Both the position numbers and the translations under genes were made by a program. Below the pieces are notes generated by a model, which was not told the origin of the DNA, did no database searches, and saw nothing but the letters and a program-made list of their open reading frames with translations. Shown here in pieces: positions 37,995 through 39,293 of a stretch of 39,293 nucleotides of DNA. Within the stretch, counting starts at the first letter, position 1; each line of letters begins with the position of its first letter. This DNA comes from Saprolegnia diclina VS20 (Eukaryota > Oomycota > Saprolegniomycetes > Saprolegniales > Saprolegniaceae), in contig NW_008246078.1 in NCBI RefSeq assembly GCF_000281045.1, forward strand, positions 312,044-351,336. The letters are read 5' to 3'.

Positions 37995-39293
37995 TTAGCA
38001 CGCGGGCTTGGCGCGGCTCTTGATCTCGACCGAGTCAAAGATGGTCGTGGTTTCGCCGTTTGCGCGGTAGTAGATGGTCAACTTGTCGTTGTCGGCGACG
38101 AGGCGCGACGCACCGTAGAGCGAGCTCGACGTCGACTTGGACCACGTGGGCATCGGCGAGATCGCGCCCTGGTAGAGGCCGTGGCCACCGGTACCGACGG
38201 TAAAGTACACCGGGGCACCGTCCGTGACCTTGTTCTTGTAGATGGGCGCCGTGCGCTCGTACGCGTGCACGTGGCCGGCAATGACAGCGTCGACGCCGTG
38301 CTTGGCGTAAATGTCTTCGATCTTGCCCTGGAGTGCGCAGTGCGGTTCGTCGCGGACGTCGCCGAGCTTGCCGCCGGTGGCCGTCGAGTTCATGTAGTAG
38401 TTGCCCTTCCAGCACGACTCGACGTCCGGGATCTCAAACTTGACCGACGAGCACTGGCACTGGTGCTTGCCCCACGAGTTGTAGTACGGGTTATGCTTGA
38501 AGACAACGACGAACGGCGTCGTCTCGCGGTTGACGGCCGCGAGGTCCGTCTTGAGCCAGTCGAGCTGCGCCTGGCGGTGCGTGAACCAATACTCGGAGCC
38601 AATGTTGTCGGCGCCGAGGATACCCGTGTAGTCGTCGAGGAAGACAGCGTGGATGTTGCCGACGTTGGCCGAATACCACGTGCGGTGGTCCTTGTTGGCC
38701 TCGTCCGTGATCGGCGTCACGATGCGGTTGCTGTACGCCGTGTACATCTCGGCCGCGCACTCGGGGCGGTCGTAGAGGACACCATCGCCCTCAATGACCT
38801 CATGGTTGCCGTTGATGCCGAGGAGCGGCGTCTTGGAGAAGAGCGGCTGCGTCGCCTCGAGCCACTTGTCCCAGTCTTCGTGGCAGCCGTTGGCGTACGA
38901 CCAGTCGCCCGCAATGATGACCGCATCCGGCGTCGTACCCTTGAGCTCGGCACCGAGGTTGGCAATCGTGTCCTGGATATGTTCAATGCCCACGTCACCG
39001 ACGACCGAGAGGACGGTCTTCTTGCCGGCGGCTGGCACCGTCTTGAAGCTACCACTGTACTCCTGGACAGCGTAGTTGAACTTGGTGTCCGCCGGGAGGT
39101 TGCAGAGCTTGGCCGTGTGGAAGTTGGGCGACGTGTACTTGTACTTGCCGCCATCAACCTTGTACGTGTTGACAGTCGTCGTCACCGACTTGTCGGTCGC
39201 ACCCGCACCGTACTTGAGCGTCAACGGGGTCGTCACGTCACTGGCAAATGCGATGGTGATGCCGTCCTTGCAGCCGACAGCTTCGGACGAGAG
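37995..39293 (-). CDS. Secreted purple acid phosphatase (paralog 2), 5' end cut by window
   Basis: 432 residues, open to the right edge, missing only the signal peptide region. Same order as paralog 1: LSSEAVGCKDGITIAFASDVTTPLTLKYG, VVGDVG, GDWSYANG, GINGNHE, VFKHNPYYN, GHVHAYER, ending TIYYRANGETTTIFDSVEIKSRAKPAC. The catalytic residues are all present. The N-terminal domain and the NxGHEDW/AEMYTAYS region differ clearly from paralog 1, while the C-terminal third is nearly identical. Single exon as far as seen. Inverted relative to paralog 1. Confidence 0.92.
   Translation of the reverse strand, partial: LSSEAVGCKDGITIAFASDVTTPLTLKYGAGATDKSVTTTVNTYKVDGGKYKYTSPNFHTAKLCNLPADTKFNYAVQEYSGSFKTVPAAGKKTVLSVVGDVGIEHIQDTIANLGAELKGTTPDAVIIAGDWSYANGCHEDWDKWLEATQPLFSKTPLLGINGNHEVIEGDGVLYDRPECAAEMYTAYSNRIVTPITDEANKDHRTWYSANVGNIHAVFLDDYTGILGADNIGSEYWFTHRQAQLDWLKTDLAAVNRETTPFVVVFKHNPYYNSWGKHQCQCSSVKFEIPDVESCWKGNYYMNSTATGGKLGDVRDEPHCALQGKIEDIYAKHGVDAVIAGHVHAYERTAPIYKNKVTDGAPVYFTVGTGGHGLYQGAISPMPTWSKSTSSSLYGASRLVADNDKLTIYYRANGETTTIFDSVEIKSRAKPAC

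Overview
This window is nuclear DNA from a small-genome eukaryote, most likely an oomycete of the Saprolegniales type (inference). The evidence is: GC-rich coding exons (G/C at third codon positions); about 42 very short introns (40-73 nt), mostly GTAC...TAG; a recurring CATTTTC/CAACC start-site motif like the oomycete Inr/FPR core promoter; a TTTAGGG-like tract; oomycete-style ankyrin proteins; and ordinary eukaryotic housekeeping genes. No bacterial operons, CRISPR arrays, rRNA or convincing tRNA genes were seen.

Layout, left to right. A DCR2-like metallophosphatase runs off the left edge (1-444, -). After 1.2 kb without a gene come divergent AAGAB/p34 (1645-2442, -) and a Dph6/DUF71 PP-loop protein (2775-3464, +). 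Next are a 28-residue-repeat ankyrin protein (4090-5226, +), a SIRT4-like sirtuin in 5 exons (5721-6852, +) and V-ATPase subunit E in 5 exons (6944-7832, -). Then follow the splicing factor RBM39 (8705-10449, +), RNA polymerase III subunit RPC9 (10506-10898, -) and proteasome beta-6 (11231-11947, +).

A signalling block follows. A 1032-residue type I membrane protein with a Ras-GAP-like tail (12159-15257, -) is divergent from a seven-helix RGS protein (15544-17006, +). Beyond these lie a frame-disrupted unknown gene (17036-17591, -), a tetraspanin-like protein (18546-19664, +) and the SUMO E2 Ubc9 (20298-20783, +).

The next part holds the two most unusual genes. One is a 14-exon ankyrin gene in which every intron is phase 0 and most exons equal one repeat (20888-23178, -). 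The other is an 11-exon gene made of four tandem thioredoxin-like modules (27542-30208, -). Between them are a HIS4-like HisI-HisE enzyme without a HisD domain (24195-25526, -) and complex III subunit 9 (26896-27198, +). The right end has the sterol isomerase EBP (30870-31620, -), a 70-residue membrane protein (32589-32908, -), 2.3 kb without a gene, and two tail-to-tail purple acid phosphatases (35193-36569, +; 37995 to the right edge, -) flanking an unknown 206-residue protein.

The genes cover separate basic functions (splicing, transcription, proteolysis, SUMO, vacuolar acidification, respiration, histidine and sterol synthesis, phosphate scavenging) and do not form one pathway. The best candidates for undescribed biology are the tandem thioredoxin/DACHG protein, the one-repeat-per-exon ankyrin gene, and the divergent pair of membrane GAP-like proteins. 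Splice sites were placed by eye from frame, family similarity and GT/AG signals; no transcript data were available.
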